From NCBI GenBank assembly GCA_002284915.1, contig CP015606.1, forward strand, positions 1,240,001-1,304,000: 64,000 nt of DNA, written 5' to 3'. This stretch comes from Actinobacteria bacterium IMCC26077 (lineage in GTDB: Bacteria > Actinomycetota > Actinomycetes > Nanopelagicales > Nanopelagicaceae). Positions 9,580-17,617 of this stretch are shown piece after piece (within the stretch, counting starts at the first letter, position 1; each line of letters opens with the position of its first letter). The notes under the pieces are model-generated. The model saw nothing but the letters and a program-made list of their open reading frames with translations. It did no database searches and was not told the origin of the DNA. The translations under genes were made by a program, and so were the position numbers.

Positions 9580-11151
9580 CTACTCGATTCCTATCAAGAG
9601 TGGATACCAGGCTTGCCCCCCAGAATAAGTTGTCACCTCGATTGATGGGATGGCTTGAGTAATGCGCGCTGCCAAATTGACTGCCAAATCCTCGGGCACA
9701 TCATCGCCAGTCACTAGCGTAATAAGTTCCGACGAATCAGCCACAGTGTGAAGAATCGCCTTGAGCGCGACTTCTGTGAGATCGCTCCCGAAAAAGAGGA
9801 CTACCCCCTCCTTAAGCGCAATTACTGATCCTTTTGCGACGAGTTCCAATCCACTTCGCATTTCTCGTGGCGCATAGGCAATGGTGATTGATGATGTTTG
9901 TTGCGATGCAGCTTCCATTCGAGCTATCTCGCTGGCGAAGTCAGCTTCAATATTCTCCGAGTGGGTTGAGATTGCAGCGAGCGCTTGAAGAGGTGAGGTT
10001 GAGTTAATGACTCGGATTTTCTTACCCATTCGCTCGAGCCGTTCGGCTGCGATGCGTGCGCTGGATTGGCCATGAGAATCATGAGGAATGAGTATCACTT
10101 CGTGTCCGGAAGCAGCAGATTGGACCCACTCTTCAGGGGCCACCCTGCGCGAATTGAAAGCCTCGATTACGGTCACGCCAGAGTCACGCATCAATTCGGC
10201 GAAACCACTGCCATTGGCCACAGTGATCAAGGTGCGTTCGCTTCTGCAGTTATCGACTTCAAGTGCGGTGATTCGAATGTTATCTGGTGAACCAATCTCT
10301 TTCGCAAAGGCGATTGACTCCTCTACGAAATCAGTATGGATGTGAACTTTCCAGAATTTCATATCGCCAACAACGAGGAGGCTCTCACCGATTCCGGCAA
10401 GGTTGGTGCGAAGTATTTCGATGTGGGCTTCAGAGATATTCGCTAAGTCGTACATGACTTCGAATGCGCCATCACTTTTTCTCGTTTGATTTGCAGTACC
10501 CGCACTTGTCCGCTCGTCCTCTGGTAAATCCTTCAAATCTTGAGCATCGCTATCCAAGACTGCGACAAGGGAGCGATAAATCAATTCGATACCGTGTGCG
10601 CCAGCATCGATTGTTCCCCGCGCGGCTTCACTAGGTGGATTGATTGCGCTATCTAATGTCGATGCTCGTGCTGCTTTCCACGCGGCGAGCGCTATCTCGC
10701 CATCGCGCCTGATCCCGCTTCCCCACTGAGTGACATTTGCGGCTGCATCTTTCGCCGCGCGCGCTACCGAGAGGATCGTTCCCTCTTTTGGATCTGCCAC
10801 CGCTTTGAGCGCGCGTTCATGTGCAAGCGCAAAGGCCTTCGGCAAGTTCTCGGGTAACCCATCTGCAAAGCCGCGCAAGATCTGACTGAGTAATACGCCG
10901 GAATTCCCCTGAGCGCCATGGAGCGCCCCGGTCGCTGCGGCCTCCGCCACCACCTGGAGCTCCGTAGAGCGTTCATGTTCGACGGCATCTGCCGCGGCTC
11001 GAATCGTTGCCTCCATATTGGAGCCGGTATCGGCATCGGCAACGGGATAGAGATTTTCGGAATTGAGGCGCTGGCGGGAACGCGAGATCTCCGTTCGCGC
11101 CCGCGCCAACCAGGCGCGAAACGAGGCGACATCCAGCTCCCGGTGGCCCAT
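9580..11151 (-). CDS. DAK2/FakA-type kinase domain protein
   Basis: A 523-residue protein of the DAK2-DegV (FakA, fatty acid kinase) family. The N-terminal Dak phosphatase/kinase domain has NLYPVADADTGSNM (about residues 31-44, metal/ATP site) and GAQGNSGVLLSQILRGF. The C-terminal half is the FakB-interacting and regulatory region. In the family, FakA phosphorylates a fatty acid carried by a DegV-family FakB protein; a degV gene occurs at 37115-37957 and could be the partner. Actinobacteria commonly place this gene between rpmB and recG. Substrate is inferred from the family only. Confidence 0.9.
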   Translation of the reverse strand: MGHRELDVASFRAWLARARTEISRSRQRLNSENLYPVADADTGSNMEATIRAAADAVEHERSTELQVVAEAAATGALHGAQGNSGVLLSQILRGFADGLPENLPKAFALAHERALKAVADPKEGTILSVARAAKDAAANVTQWGSGIRRDGEIALAAWKAARASTLDSAINPPSEAARGTIDAGAHGIELIYRSLVAVLDSDAQDLKDLPEDERTSAGTANQTRKSDGAFEVMYDLANISEAHIEILRTNLAGIGESLLVVGDMKFWKVHIHTDFVEESIAFAKEIGSPDNIRITALEVDNCRSERTLITVANGSGFAELMRDSGVTVIEAFNSRRVAPEEWVQSAASGHEVILIPHDSHGQSSARIAAERLERMGKKIRVINSTSPLQALAAISTHSENIEADFASEIARMEAASQQTSSITIAYAPREMRSGLELVAKGSVIALKEGVVLFFGSDLTEVALKAILHTVADSSELITLVTGDDVPEDLAVNLAARITQAIPSIEVTTYSGGQAWYPLLIGIE

Positions 11152-11272
11152 AGTTGAGGAGGTTACCGGCTGATTAGACCGAAAAGGCGGGTCCGCGCTA
11201 CCCTTCGGTGCTTCAATTTTGCTCGAGGGCCCGCACGCCCTGAAGATTCCTTAAGACCCACCGGAGGCGACC
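11152..11272. promoter_or_regulatory. Divergent promoter region for fakA-like gene and rpmB
   Basis: A 121-base gap between divergent genes. For the minus gene a TAACCT box sits 8 bases before the ATG, so that transcript may be leaderless. For rpmB a TACCCT box (11199-11204) lies about 70 bases upstream of the start, and a good Shine-Dalgarno (GGAGGCGACC) precedes the ATG, so rpmB has a real leader. Boxes were picked by eye. Confidence 0.4.
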
Positions 11273-11461
11273 ATGGCAGCCAAATGCGATATCTGTGGCA
11301 AAGGCCCACAGTTTGGAAACAGCATTTCGCACTCACACCGTCGTACCCGCCGACGTTGGAATCCAAACATTCAACGGATCCGCACCCTAGTTAATGGTGT
11401 GACGCCTAAGCGTCAAAACGTCTGTGCCGCCTGCCTTAAAGCCGGCAAAGTTTCACGCTAG
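11273..11461 (+). CDS. rpmB: 50S ribosomal protein L28
   Basis: Large-subunit ribosomal protein, 62 residues, beginning [16 protein letters not shown] and containing the L28 core [15 protein letters not shown]. Cysteine pairs CDIC and CAAC give a complete zinc ribbon, so like L32 at 5068-5241 this is the zinc-dependent C+ form. A strong ribosome site (GGAGGCGACC) precedes the ATG. It is the only plus-strand gene in the first 13 kb and is convergent with the FKBP gene. Confidence 0.97.
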   Translation: MAAKCDICGKGPQFGNSISHSHRRTRRRWNPNIQRIRTLVNGVTPKRQNVCAACLKAGKVSR

Positions 11462-11478
11462 TTCGCTACTTTCTTTAG

Positions 11479-12108
11479 CTAGCCAACCTTTACCAAATCA
11501 ACGACGAATACCAAAGTCTCGTTAGCTGCGATGGGGCCTTGTGCTGTCGCACCATACCCAAGTGCTGGTGGCACAATCAGCAAGCGTCGACCACCTTCGC
11601 GCATACCCGGAATCCCATCCTGCCAACCTTTAATCACACCGCTTAACGGGAAGGTCGCTGTCTGTCCGCTCGTCCACGAAGATTCGACAATCTTCCCAGT
11701 CGACCATGCCATCAATGTGTAATGAACAGTCACCGTTGCTCCGGCGCCGGCCGTTGCGCCGCCACCTTTGACGATATCGGCAGAGAAGAGCGATGTCGGT
11801 GGTTGTCCCTTCGGCTTACCCAAGACTGCACCACCGCTGGTGTCACCTGTAACTTTGATGTACTTCGAATCGAGATTCGCCGGAACAGTAATCTTGGTGA
11901 TGACCCAGAGATGCTTCTTACCAAGGCGACCACAGGTAAGGGTCTGCTGCCCCTCTTTGGCATCTTTGAAAGTCGCCTGCGATCCGATTTCACCGGGCTT
12001 ACAACTTTTACCTGGATTGGGGCTAGCGCCATATGCAGTGGGAGCTACTAGTAAGAGAGCGAGTAACGAAACTGTTGACGTTAGAACGATTGCGATTTTC
12101 TTCATCAT
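11479..12108 (-). CDS. Secreted FKBP-type peptidyl-prolyl isomerase
   Basis: Folding catalyst for exported proteins. The 209-residue protein has an N-terminal signal peptide (MMKKIAIVL, hydrophobic SLLALLLVAPTAYG, cleavage near AYG-AS). Next is a small two-cysteine segment (SCKPGEIGSQATF...LTCGRLGKKHLWVI). The FKBP domain covers about residues 120-209 (VTVHYTLMAW, GVIKGWQDGIPGM, LIVPPALGYG). The usual Phe-Asp of the pocket reads VESS here, so isomerase activity may be altered. No lipobox is visible. The Cys segment resembles short repeats seen in actinobacterial surface proteins; that link is inference. Confidence 0.88.
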   Translation of the reverse strand: MMKKIAIVLTSTVSLLALLLVAPTAYGASPNPGKSCKPGEIGSQATFKDAKEGQQTLTCGRLGKKHLWVITKITVPANLDSKYIKVTGDTSGGAVLGKPKGQPPTSLFSADIVKGGGATAGAGATVTVHYTLMAWSTGKIVESSWTSGQTATFPLSGVIKGWQDGIPGMREGGRRLLIVPPALGYGATAQGPIAANETLVFVVDLVKVG

Positions 12109-12132
12109 GCTGCTCTTGCTCCCTTGTAGTTA

Positions 12133-13071
12133 TTACTGCCAATGCCATGAAGTTGCAGATAATGGCAGTTGCGCACCGCGAAGTGTGATGCCACCACCTG
12201 AAGTTGCAACTCCAATCCTAATCCATTCATTCGGAACTTGGGCTAAGCCATCTTGCGGAATCACGACGATAAACGAGTGTTCCTCGCCACTCTTGAGGAA
12301 TAGTTCGAGCGCCGTACTGCCAGCTCTCTCAGCTAACTCGCGCAGCTCACTCAATATCGCTTCATCGAAGTCGAGATTAATTCCCACATTGCTTGAGCTA
12401 GCGATCTTGGCGAGATCACTTATCAATCCATCGCTGACATCCATAAGGGCTGACATGCGTGTAAAGCCGAAATCTACGAGAGCCTCCGGGCGGAAATCTG
12501 GTCGCTGGAACATGCGAGCTGCTACCGAATCGATGTTTGCTAATCCCTTACTCAAAAGCAGGAGACCACCCAAGGATTTTCCAGGTAGTTGGGTGACGAA
12601 AATATGATCACCAACCTTTGCTCCCGAGCGGAGCACAGGTGATTGAATTTCACCGAGGGCGGTGATTGAAATCATGAGTTGATCTGCCGCAACTACGTCG
12701 CCACCAACAATGCTCACGCCATGCGCTCGCGCCATCGTTTCGATACCGCGAGCAATCTCAAGGAGGTCGTCGACCTCTTCATCGCCAGAGCAGGCAAGTG
12801 CAACGGTGAAGTATCGTGGTAACGCACCCATCGCATAGACATCGGCAAGGTTTGCGATTGCGATCTTGGCGCCGACGTCTACCGGATGAGACCAGACTCG
12901 ATTGAAATGGACTCCATCGCTGGCGATATCAGTGGTGATAACTTGGCGTTGACTTCGAAGTTCGACAACCGCGCCATCATCTCCGATGCCGACCAACACT
13001 CCAGCGCGCGCCTGATAGATCTCGGCAAAGGCGGCGATGAGCGCATCTTCGCCCAATTCGCGCACCTTCAC
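12133..13071 (-). CDS. thiL: Thiamine-monophosphate kinase
   Basis: Phosphorylates thiamine monophosphate to the cofactor thiamine pyrophosphate. The 312-residue PurM/AIR-synthase-like protein starts at GTG (13071) with a good AGGGGAG ribosome site. Landmarks are VGIGDDGAVVE (N-terminal Mg/ATP site), TTDIASDGVHFN, GGDVVAADQLMIS and MDVSDGLISDLAKIA. It lies divergent from the RAM-domain gene, a neighbour common in actinobacteria. Confidence 0.94.
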   Translation of the reverse strand: MKVRELGEDALIAAFAEIYQARAGVLVGIGDDGAVVELRSQRQVITTDIASDGVHFNRVWSHPVDVGAKIAIANLADVYAMGALPRYFTVALACSGDEEVDDLLEIARGIETMARAHGVSIVGGDVVAADQLMISITALGEIQSPVLRSGAKVGDHIFVTQLPGKSLGGLLLLSKGLANIDSVAARMFQRPDFRPEALVDFGFTRMSALMDVSDGLISDLAKIASSSNVGINLDFDEAILSELRELAERAGSTALELFLKSGEEHSFIVVIPQDGLAQVPNEWIRIGVATSGGGITLRGAQLPLSATSWHWQ

Positions 13072-13169
13072 GGTCTCTCCCCTAGCTATTAGGCAATACC
13101 AACTTTCGGGCCGAGCCTATCCTGCGCTACCGTTGCCCTACATCCGCAGTAAAAGGGGGCGCGAATACT

Positions 13170-13406
13170 ATGTCGATCCAAACGTACATTCTTATTCAGA
13201 CGGAAGTTGGAAAGGCTGCAGCGGTTGCCAAAGCGGTGGGTGCTATTCCAGGGGTGAACATCGCTCAAGGAGTAGGTGGTCCGTACGATGTGATCATGCG
13301 AGCTGAAGCGGGTTCGATGGAGGAGTTCGGCCGAACCATCCTCGCCAAAGTTCAGGCAGTGCCCGGAATCACTCGCACTCTTACCTGTCCAGTCGTTAAC
13401 GACTAA
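13170..13406 (+). CDS. Stand-alone RAM (Lrp/AsnC ligand-binding) domain protein
   Basis: A 78-residue protein made only of the RAM effector-binding domain of Lrp/AsnC regulators (YILIQTEVGKAAAVAKAV...GPYDVIMRAEAG...CPVVND). The DNA-binding helix-turn-helix is absent and no upstream frame could supply it. Such single-domain proteins form dimers or higher oligomers that bind small molecules, often amino acids. It is encoded between thiL (divergent) and ddl (convergent). The ligand and target are unknown. Confidence 0.88.
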   Translation: MSIQTYILIQTEVGKAAAVAKAVGAIPGVNIAQGVGGPYDVIMRAEAGSMEEFGRTILAKVQAVPGITRTLTCPVVND

Positions 13407-13410
13407 TAGC

Positions 13411-14466
13411 TCAGCGGCTAGCCAATTCAATTAAGCGGGTAATTACTTCCTTATAAGCAACCCCGGTTGCTTCCCATAAACGTGGATACATAGATGTCGC
13501 AGTGAAGCCAGGCATCGTATTGAGCTCATTGAGGATGATCTCTCCATCATCTGTGAGGAAGAAGTCCACACGAGCGATTCCACGTCCATCAATTAGAGCA
13601 TAAGCATCAAGAGCCAATTGTTGGATTTCACTCTCAACATCAGCTGGGATCTTTGCGGGCACAATCAGCTCGGTTGAACCATCTAGGTACTTCGCTTCGA
13701 AATCATAGAACTCGTGATTACCGAGCACGCGAATCTCGCCCACACGAGATGCTTTATCTCCGAGAATTCCGCACTCCAATTCACGCCCAGGTGCGTAGGC
13801 CTCAACAATAATCTTCTCGTCGAAATCCTTCGCAAGTTCCACAGCAGCGTCTAACTCACTCCATGATTTCACTTTACTAATCCCATTGCTCGACCCAGCG
13901 CGTGAGGGTTTGACGAAAATAGGGAGCGCAAACTCTTCCCTCAAGCGCTTAGTGATTTCACTTTGGTACTCCTGCCACTCCTGCCAAAAGAAGAGATCAA
14001 ACTCGACGCTTGGGATTCCCGCCTCCATAAATAATCTTTTGCAGGTCGCTTTATCCATGCCAATTGCCGAGGCGAGCACACCGGCGCCAACGTATGGAAT
14101 ATCGAACATCTCGAGTAGACCTTGGATGGTGCCATCTTCACCGTAGGGACCATGGAGAACCGGGAAGATTAGGTCGACCTGAAGGTTCAAGCCATCGACG
14201 AATATGCCATCGCTATTTACGGTCACCGCTGGCGCATCATCAGGAATAACGGGCAACTCCCCCGCATTCATCGTCAATTTCTGAGTTAAACCCTCTAAGT
14301 AAACCCAATTCCCATTTCGAGTTATGCCTAGTGGAATGGGTTCAAACTTCTCTCGATCGATTGCCGCGAGCAGACTTACTCCTGAGAGGACTGAAATGGA
14401 GTGTTCGCTACTTCTTCCACCAGAGAGCACGCCAACCCGCAGTTTTCCCGTTGATTTGGCGCTCAT
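13411..14466 (-). CDS. ddl: D-alanine--D-alanine ligase
   Basis: ATP-grasp enzyme that joins two D-alanines for peptidoglycan precursors; cytoplasmic. The 351-residue protein has VLSGGRSSEHSISVLSG at the N-terminus, the HGPYGEDGTIQGLLE substrate loop, the ATP-grasp lysine in IFVKPSRAGSSNGI, and the C-terminal metal site LNELNTMPGFTATSMYP. The ATG at 14466 is 7 bases after a TACCCT box, consistent with a leaderless message. gpsA lies immediately upstream. Confidence 0.96.
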   Translation of the reverse strand: MSAKSTGKLRVGVLSGGRSSEHSISVLSGVSLLAAIDREKFEPIPLGITRNGNWVYLEGLTQKLTMNAGELPVIPDDAPAVTVNSDGIFVDGLNLQVDLIFPVLHGPYGEDGTIQGLLEMFDIPYVGAGVLASAIGMDKATCKRLFMEAGIPSVEFDLFFWQEWQEYQSEITKRLREEFALPIFVKPSRAGSSNGISKVKSWSELDAAVELAKDFDEKIIVEAYAPGRELECGILGDKASRVGEIRVLGNHEFYDFEAKYLDGSTELIVPAKIPADVESEIQQLALDAYALIDGRGIARVDFFLTDDGEIILNELNTMPGFTATSMYPRLWEATGVAYKEVITRLIELASR

Positions 14467-14473
14467 GCGAGTA

Positions 14474-14479
14474 AGGGTA
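14474..14479 (-). promoter_or_regulatory. Candidate -10 box for leaderless ddl transcript
   Basis: TACCCT placed 7 bases before the ddl ATG, without any Shine-Dalgarno in between. The same hexamer occurs at the same distance from leuS. It lies in the 32-base gap after gpsA. Confidence 0.45.
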
Positions 14480-14498
14480 CCGCCATCGTGACCCGAAA

Positions 14499-15506
14499 CT
14501 AATGTTCGGAACGGGTAGTTCGACTCATCAATCGACGTACTACTTCTTTTGGTGGCATGCCATTGACAACTACATCGACAACTGCTTCGACTATCGGCAT
14601 ATCCACGCCATGTTCCCGCGCGAGATCCAAGACGGCAGCAGCAGATGAGACTCCTTCGGCGGTGGTTTTCGTTTCACTTTGCGCCTGCGAAAGACCCAAT
14701 CCTCGCCCCAGTCGCTCACCAAAAGAGCGATTACGAGAGAGCGGCGATGAACAGGTGGCAACGAGATCTCCCATCCCAGCAAGCCCAGCAAAGGTCATCG
14801 GATCAGCGCCAAGCTCCACACCAAGTCGGGTCGTCTCTGCAAGGCCTCGAGTGATCACTGTTGCTTTGGTGTTATCTCCCATACCAAGTCCACTTGCCAT
14901 GCCCACCGCAAGTGCCATCACATTCTTGATTGTTCCGGCAACTTCACATCCCACGACATCGACCGATGTGTATGGACGAAAGTATGGCGTTGCGAAGGCA
15001 TCTTGAAGTTCCACGGCGTTCTCTTCTTTTCTGCAGGCAATGACTACAGCCGCTGGCTCGCGTTTGATAATTTCCCCGGCGAGATTCGGACCAGTCACGA
15101 CTGCAATGTGACCCGCATCAATATCAAGCTCCTCGGCGATAACCTCGCTCATTCGCGCATGAGTGCCACGCTCAAAACCCTTGAGCAAGCTCACGACGAT
15201 TGCCTGTTTAGGGATTAACGCTCCCCAACTTTTTAGATTGTCACGTAAGGTCTGTGCCGGCACTGCTAACACCACTACATCTGCTCCGCTGAGCGCAATT
15301 GCAGGATCTGTAGTTGCGGTGATTTTCTCTGGAAGAACGAATCCTGGGTGAAACTTGGAATTCGTGTGATAGGTAGCAAGTTCGTTTATTGTCTCTTTGT
15401 TGCGCCCCCAAATGCGGACCTGATGATTATGGGAATTGTCCGCGAGTATCTGAGCGAATGCCGTGCCCCATGAGCCTGATCCCATAACCGCAATAGTGAG
15501 CGACAT
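14499..15506 (-). CDS. gpsA: Glycerol-3-phosphate dehydrogenase [NAD(P)+]
   Basis: Reduces dihydroxyacetone phosphate to sn-glycerol 3-phosphate, the backbone of phospholipids. The 335-residue protein has the Rossmann GSGSWGTAFAQILADN, the catalytic-lysine region VAGTIKNVMALAVG, and the C-terminal GLAGMGDLVATCSSPLSRN. Its ATG overlaps the plsC stop as TGATG (1-base overlap), so the two first steps of phospholipid synthesis are translationally coupled. Confidence 0.97.
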   Translation of the reverse strand: MSLTIAVMGSGSWGTAFAQILADNSHNHQVRIWGRNKETINELATYHTNSKFHPGFVLPEKITATTDPAIALSGADVVVLAVPAQTLRDNLKSWGALIPKQAIVVSLLKGFERGTHARMSEVIAEELDIDAGHIAVVTGPNLAGEIIKREPAAVVIACRKEENAVELQDAFATPYFRPYTSVDVVGCEVAGTIKNVMALAVGMASGLGMGDNTKATVITRGLAETTRLGVELGADPMTFAGLAGMGDLVATCSSPLSRNRSFGERLGRGLGLSQAQSETKTTAEGVSSAAAVLDLAREHGVDMPIVEAVVDVVVNGMPPKEVVRRLMSRTTRSEH

Positions 15507-16291
15507 CAGCGTCGCTTCCGCTTCTTGTAATTTCCTACCCGCGGATGGCCAGTTGATGCCGGATCAAATCGCGTAGCGGGAGCGCTCTTGCCGCGAATCT
15601 CCTCCAAAATCGAGGTCAATGCCTGCATCACGTATTCAGTCGCCTCTCCGATAGCTATCGGGTCATCTTCTCGCCCGTACCACTTCGAAAAATCTAGCGG
15701 CTTACCCGCCCAAACATGGAATGTCTTCCGAGGAAAGAGTGAAATCTTTCGCCCATAAGGGGGCAGAACCGCTTCTGCGCCCCATTGAGCACAGGGCACC
15801 ACCTGAGTCTTCGTCATAATCGCAAGTCGGGCAACGCCACTCTTCGCCTTCATCGGCCACAAGTTGGGCTCGCGCGTCAGCGTTCCTTCAGGGTAGACGC
15901 CAAGTAAATGACCTGCTCTCAAGAATGCGATTGCATGCTCAAAAGCCTGACGAGCATTTGGACTCTCGCGTTCGACTGGCACTTGACCCGCACCTCGAAG
16001 AACAGTGCCAATAAATGGAATTCGAAAGAGCTCGGCTTTACCTAAGAATCGAGGCGCCCTCCCATTGTCGTGGAGGAAATGAGCGAAGACGAGGGGATCT
16101 AAATAGGAAATGTGGTTGGAAACGCAGATGATTGGGCCGCTCTCAGGGATGTTCTCCGCCCCTCGCCAATCTCTTTTAGCTATGAGGAAGAGCAGTGGGC
16201 GCAAGATCGATGCGCCAAAGCGAAACCAAGGAGTGATACCGAGAGGTTTTCCACTTGGTGCCGGATAAACGATCTCCAACGGTTCAGCCAT
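15506..16291 (-). CDS. plsC: 1-acyl-sn-glycerol-3-phosphate acyltransferase (PlsC family)
   Basis: Acylates lysophosphatidic acid to phosphatidic acid at the membrane. The 261-residue protein has the acyltransferase motif NHISYLDPL (HxxxxD), the phosphate-binding GAGQVPVERES and the PEGTLTREP motif, plus a basic C-terminal tail (GNYKKRKRR). It is coupled to gpsA by a 1-base overlap. Acyl-donor and position specificity cannot be told from sequence. Confidence 0.92.
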   Translation of the reverse strand: MAEPLEIVYPAPSGKPLGITPWFRFGASILRPLLFLIAKRDWRGAENIPESGPIICVSNHISYLDPLVFAHFLHDNGRAPRFLGKAELFRIPFIGTVLRGAGQVPVERESPNARQAFEHAIAFLRAGHLLGVYPEGTLTREPNLWPMKAKSGVARLAIMTKTQVVPCAQWGAEAVLPPYGRKISLFPRKTFHVWAGKPLDFSKWYGREDDPIAIGEATEYVMQALTSILEEIRGKSAPATRFDPASTGHPRVGNYKKRKRR

Positions 16292-16307
16292 ATCGCCACC
16301 TTACTAG

Positions 16308-16346
16308 CAGAAATGGAAACGGGGGCCGCGAAAATTCGCGACCCCC
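16308..16346 (-). terminator. Probable Rho-independent terminator after hup
   Basis: A 12-base-pair stem (GGGGGTCGCGAA paired with TTCGCGGCCCCC, 2-base loop, 16321-16346) lies 28 bases past the hup stop. A T-rich but interrupted tract follows on the minus strand. The strong stem and its position between hup and plsC fit a terminator or an attenuating structure; the imperfect T-run lowers confidence. Confidence 0.6.
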
Positions 16347-16373
16347 GCCCCGACTACAACGTGGGAAAAAGAA

Positions 16374-16811
16374 TTACTTCTTCTTCTTAGCGGCTTTCTT
16401 TGCGGCCTTCTTCGGAGCAGCCTTCTTGGCGCCCTTCTTTGCAGCCTTCTTCGGAGCAGCTTTCTTTGCAGCCTTCTTCGGAGCTGCTTTCACTACTGGC
16501 TTGGGAGCTGGCTTGGGAGCTGGCTCCATCTTCCGAGTACCAGCAACGATCTCCTTGAGAACTTTTGCCGGAGTAAAGCGCGCAACTGTCTTCGCCTTAA
16601 CCTTTACTGGCTCACCAGTGAATGGGTTGCGAGCAACGCGTGCTTTACGTTGAATCTTGCGGAACTTGCCGAAGCCAGCGATGCTGACATCTTCGCCTTT
16701 TGCCATGTTGCGGGTGATTGCGTCAATGACGATCTCCACTGCATGGGTCGCTTCTTTCTTGCTGTCGTTGAAGTGTGGCACCAACGACTTGATGAACTGG
16801 GCCTTATTCAT
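16374..16811 (-). CDS. hup: HU-family nucleoid protein with lysine-rich tail (HupB type)
   Basis: DNA-bending nucleoid protein of 145 residues. Residues 1-91 are a standard HU fold, with the minor-groove arm RKARVARNPFTGEPV. Residues about 95-145 form a Pro/Ala/Lys tail of repeated AAPKKAAKK units ending AKKKK, like mycobacterial HupB or eukaryotic H1 tails, which adds nonspecific DNA compaction. A strong ribosome site (AAAGGGG) precedes the ATG, and a perfect hairpin lies in the leader. It sits between plsC and leuD, near leuCD as in mycobacteria. Confidence 0.95.
   Translation of the reverse strand: MNKAQFIKSLVPHFNDSKKEATHAVEIVIDAITRNMAKGEDVSIAGFGKFRKIQRKARVARNPFTGEPVKVKAKTVARFTPAKVLKEIVAGTRKMEPAPKPAPKPVVKAAPKKAAKKAAPKKAAKKGAKKAAPKKAAKKAAKKKK
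16377..16487 (-). repeat. Imperfect tandem repeats encoding the HU lysine/alanine tail
   Basis: Units of about 27-33 bases, built around GCAGCCTTCTTCGGAGC on the plus strand, recur three to four times and encode the AAPKKAAKK units of HU residues 109-145. Such repeats let tail length vary by slippage or recombination. They are coding repeats, not a CRISPR or mobile element. Confidence 0.75.
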
Positions 16812-16853
16812 GAATTCCCCTTTTTTTAAGTTTTCTTACCTTTACAGCAAGCG

Positions 16854-16871
16854 TTGGAGTGAAAACTCCAA
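16854..16871 (-). promoter_or_regulatory. Perfect hairpin in the hup leader
   Basis: TTGGAGT and ACTCCAA arms (7 base pairs, 4-base loop) lie about 45 bases upstream of the hup ATG. There is no T-run on the hup strand, so it is unlikely to be a terminator. It could be an operator dyad or an mRNA-stabilising leader hairpin. Confidence 0.4.
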
Positions 16872-16935
16872 CATTGGGCGCAAAATTACGTACCTAACTC
16901 CACCTCGTCCAATACCTGCTGGGCGTGTCGGAAAA

Positions 16936-16986
16936 GAAAAAAAGCGAATTTTTCCCACTCTCAACGACTAGTTGAGGGAAAATTCC
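16936..16986 (-). terminator. Rho-independent terminator of the leuCD operon
   Basis: Just past the leuD stop, the minus strand folds as TTTTCCC-TCAAC, loop TAGTC, GTTGA-gagt-GGGAAAA, an imperfect two-part stem, followed after a short spacer by a run of T interrupted by one C. Position and T-run fit a terminator separating leuCD from hup. Confidence 0.65.
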
Positions 16987-16991
16987 CCCGG

Positions 16992-17591
16992 CTAGCTCCG
17001 AGCTGGAAGAGTTTTTACCTTGAAATCGGGGCGTTTTTCCTCGTATCGAGCGATAGCGTCGGCGTTGCGGAGAGTTAGCCCAATATCGTCTAAACCTTCC
17101 ATAAGGCGCCAGCGGGTGTAATCATCGAGCTCAAAACTCGCCTTTTTTCCGGCAAAACGCACCTCACGGGCCTCGAGATCAACCGTGATTTCCATCGTTG
17201 GGTCTCCTTCAATCAGATCCCAGAGCTCTTCAATAACCTCCTGCGGCAAAATCACCGTGAGCAATCCCCCTTTCAGGGAGTTATTCCGGAAGATATCGGC
17301 AAACCGATTCGAAAGAACCGCTTCGAAGCCGTAGTTCTGTAACGCCCAAACCGCGTGTTCGCGCGAGGAGCCTGTCCCAAAATCAGGCCCAGCAACCAAG
17401 ATTGTTGCAGCCTTGTACTGCGGTTGATTTAGGACAAAATCAGGATCTTGTCGCCACGCATTGAACAGGCCATCTTCGAAGCCAGAGCGAGTCACTCGCT
17501 TGAGATATTGCGCAGGGATGATTTGGTCGGTATCGACATTGCTCCGGCGAAGTGGAATTGCGGTGCCGGTATGCGAGATAAATGCTTTCAT
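16992..17591 (-). CDS. leuD: 3-isopropylmalate dehydratase small subunit
   Basis: Small subunit of isopropylmalate isomerase, the second leucine-specific step. The 199-residue protein has the swivel-domain signatures [16 protein letters not shown] and [17 protein letters not shown]. It follows leuC by 26 bases with an AGGAGAT ribosome site and is followed by a terminator. Confidence 0.97.
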   Translation of the reverse strand: MKAFISHTGTAIPLRRSNVDTDQIIPAQYLKRVTRSGFEDGLFNAWRQDPDFVLNQPQYKAATILVAGPDFGTGSSREHAVWALQNYGFEAVLSNRFADIFRNNSLKGGLLTVILPQEVIEELWDLIEGDPTMEITVDLEAREVRFAGKKASFELDDYTRWRLMEGLDDIGLTLRNADAIARYEEKRPDFKVKTLPARS

Positions 17592-17617
17592 CGAGATCTC
17601 CTACCTTTCACTTTCTG

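Noticed and set aside
11768-12607. A 279-codon open frame on plus across the FKBP and thiL genes
   Set aside because: Runs antisense through two well-identified genes and matches no recognisable domain.
16377-16487. Short direct repeats that might be taken for a CRISPR array
   Set aside because: Repeats have no distinct spacers and encode the HU lysine tail in frame.
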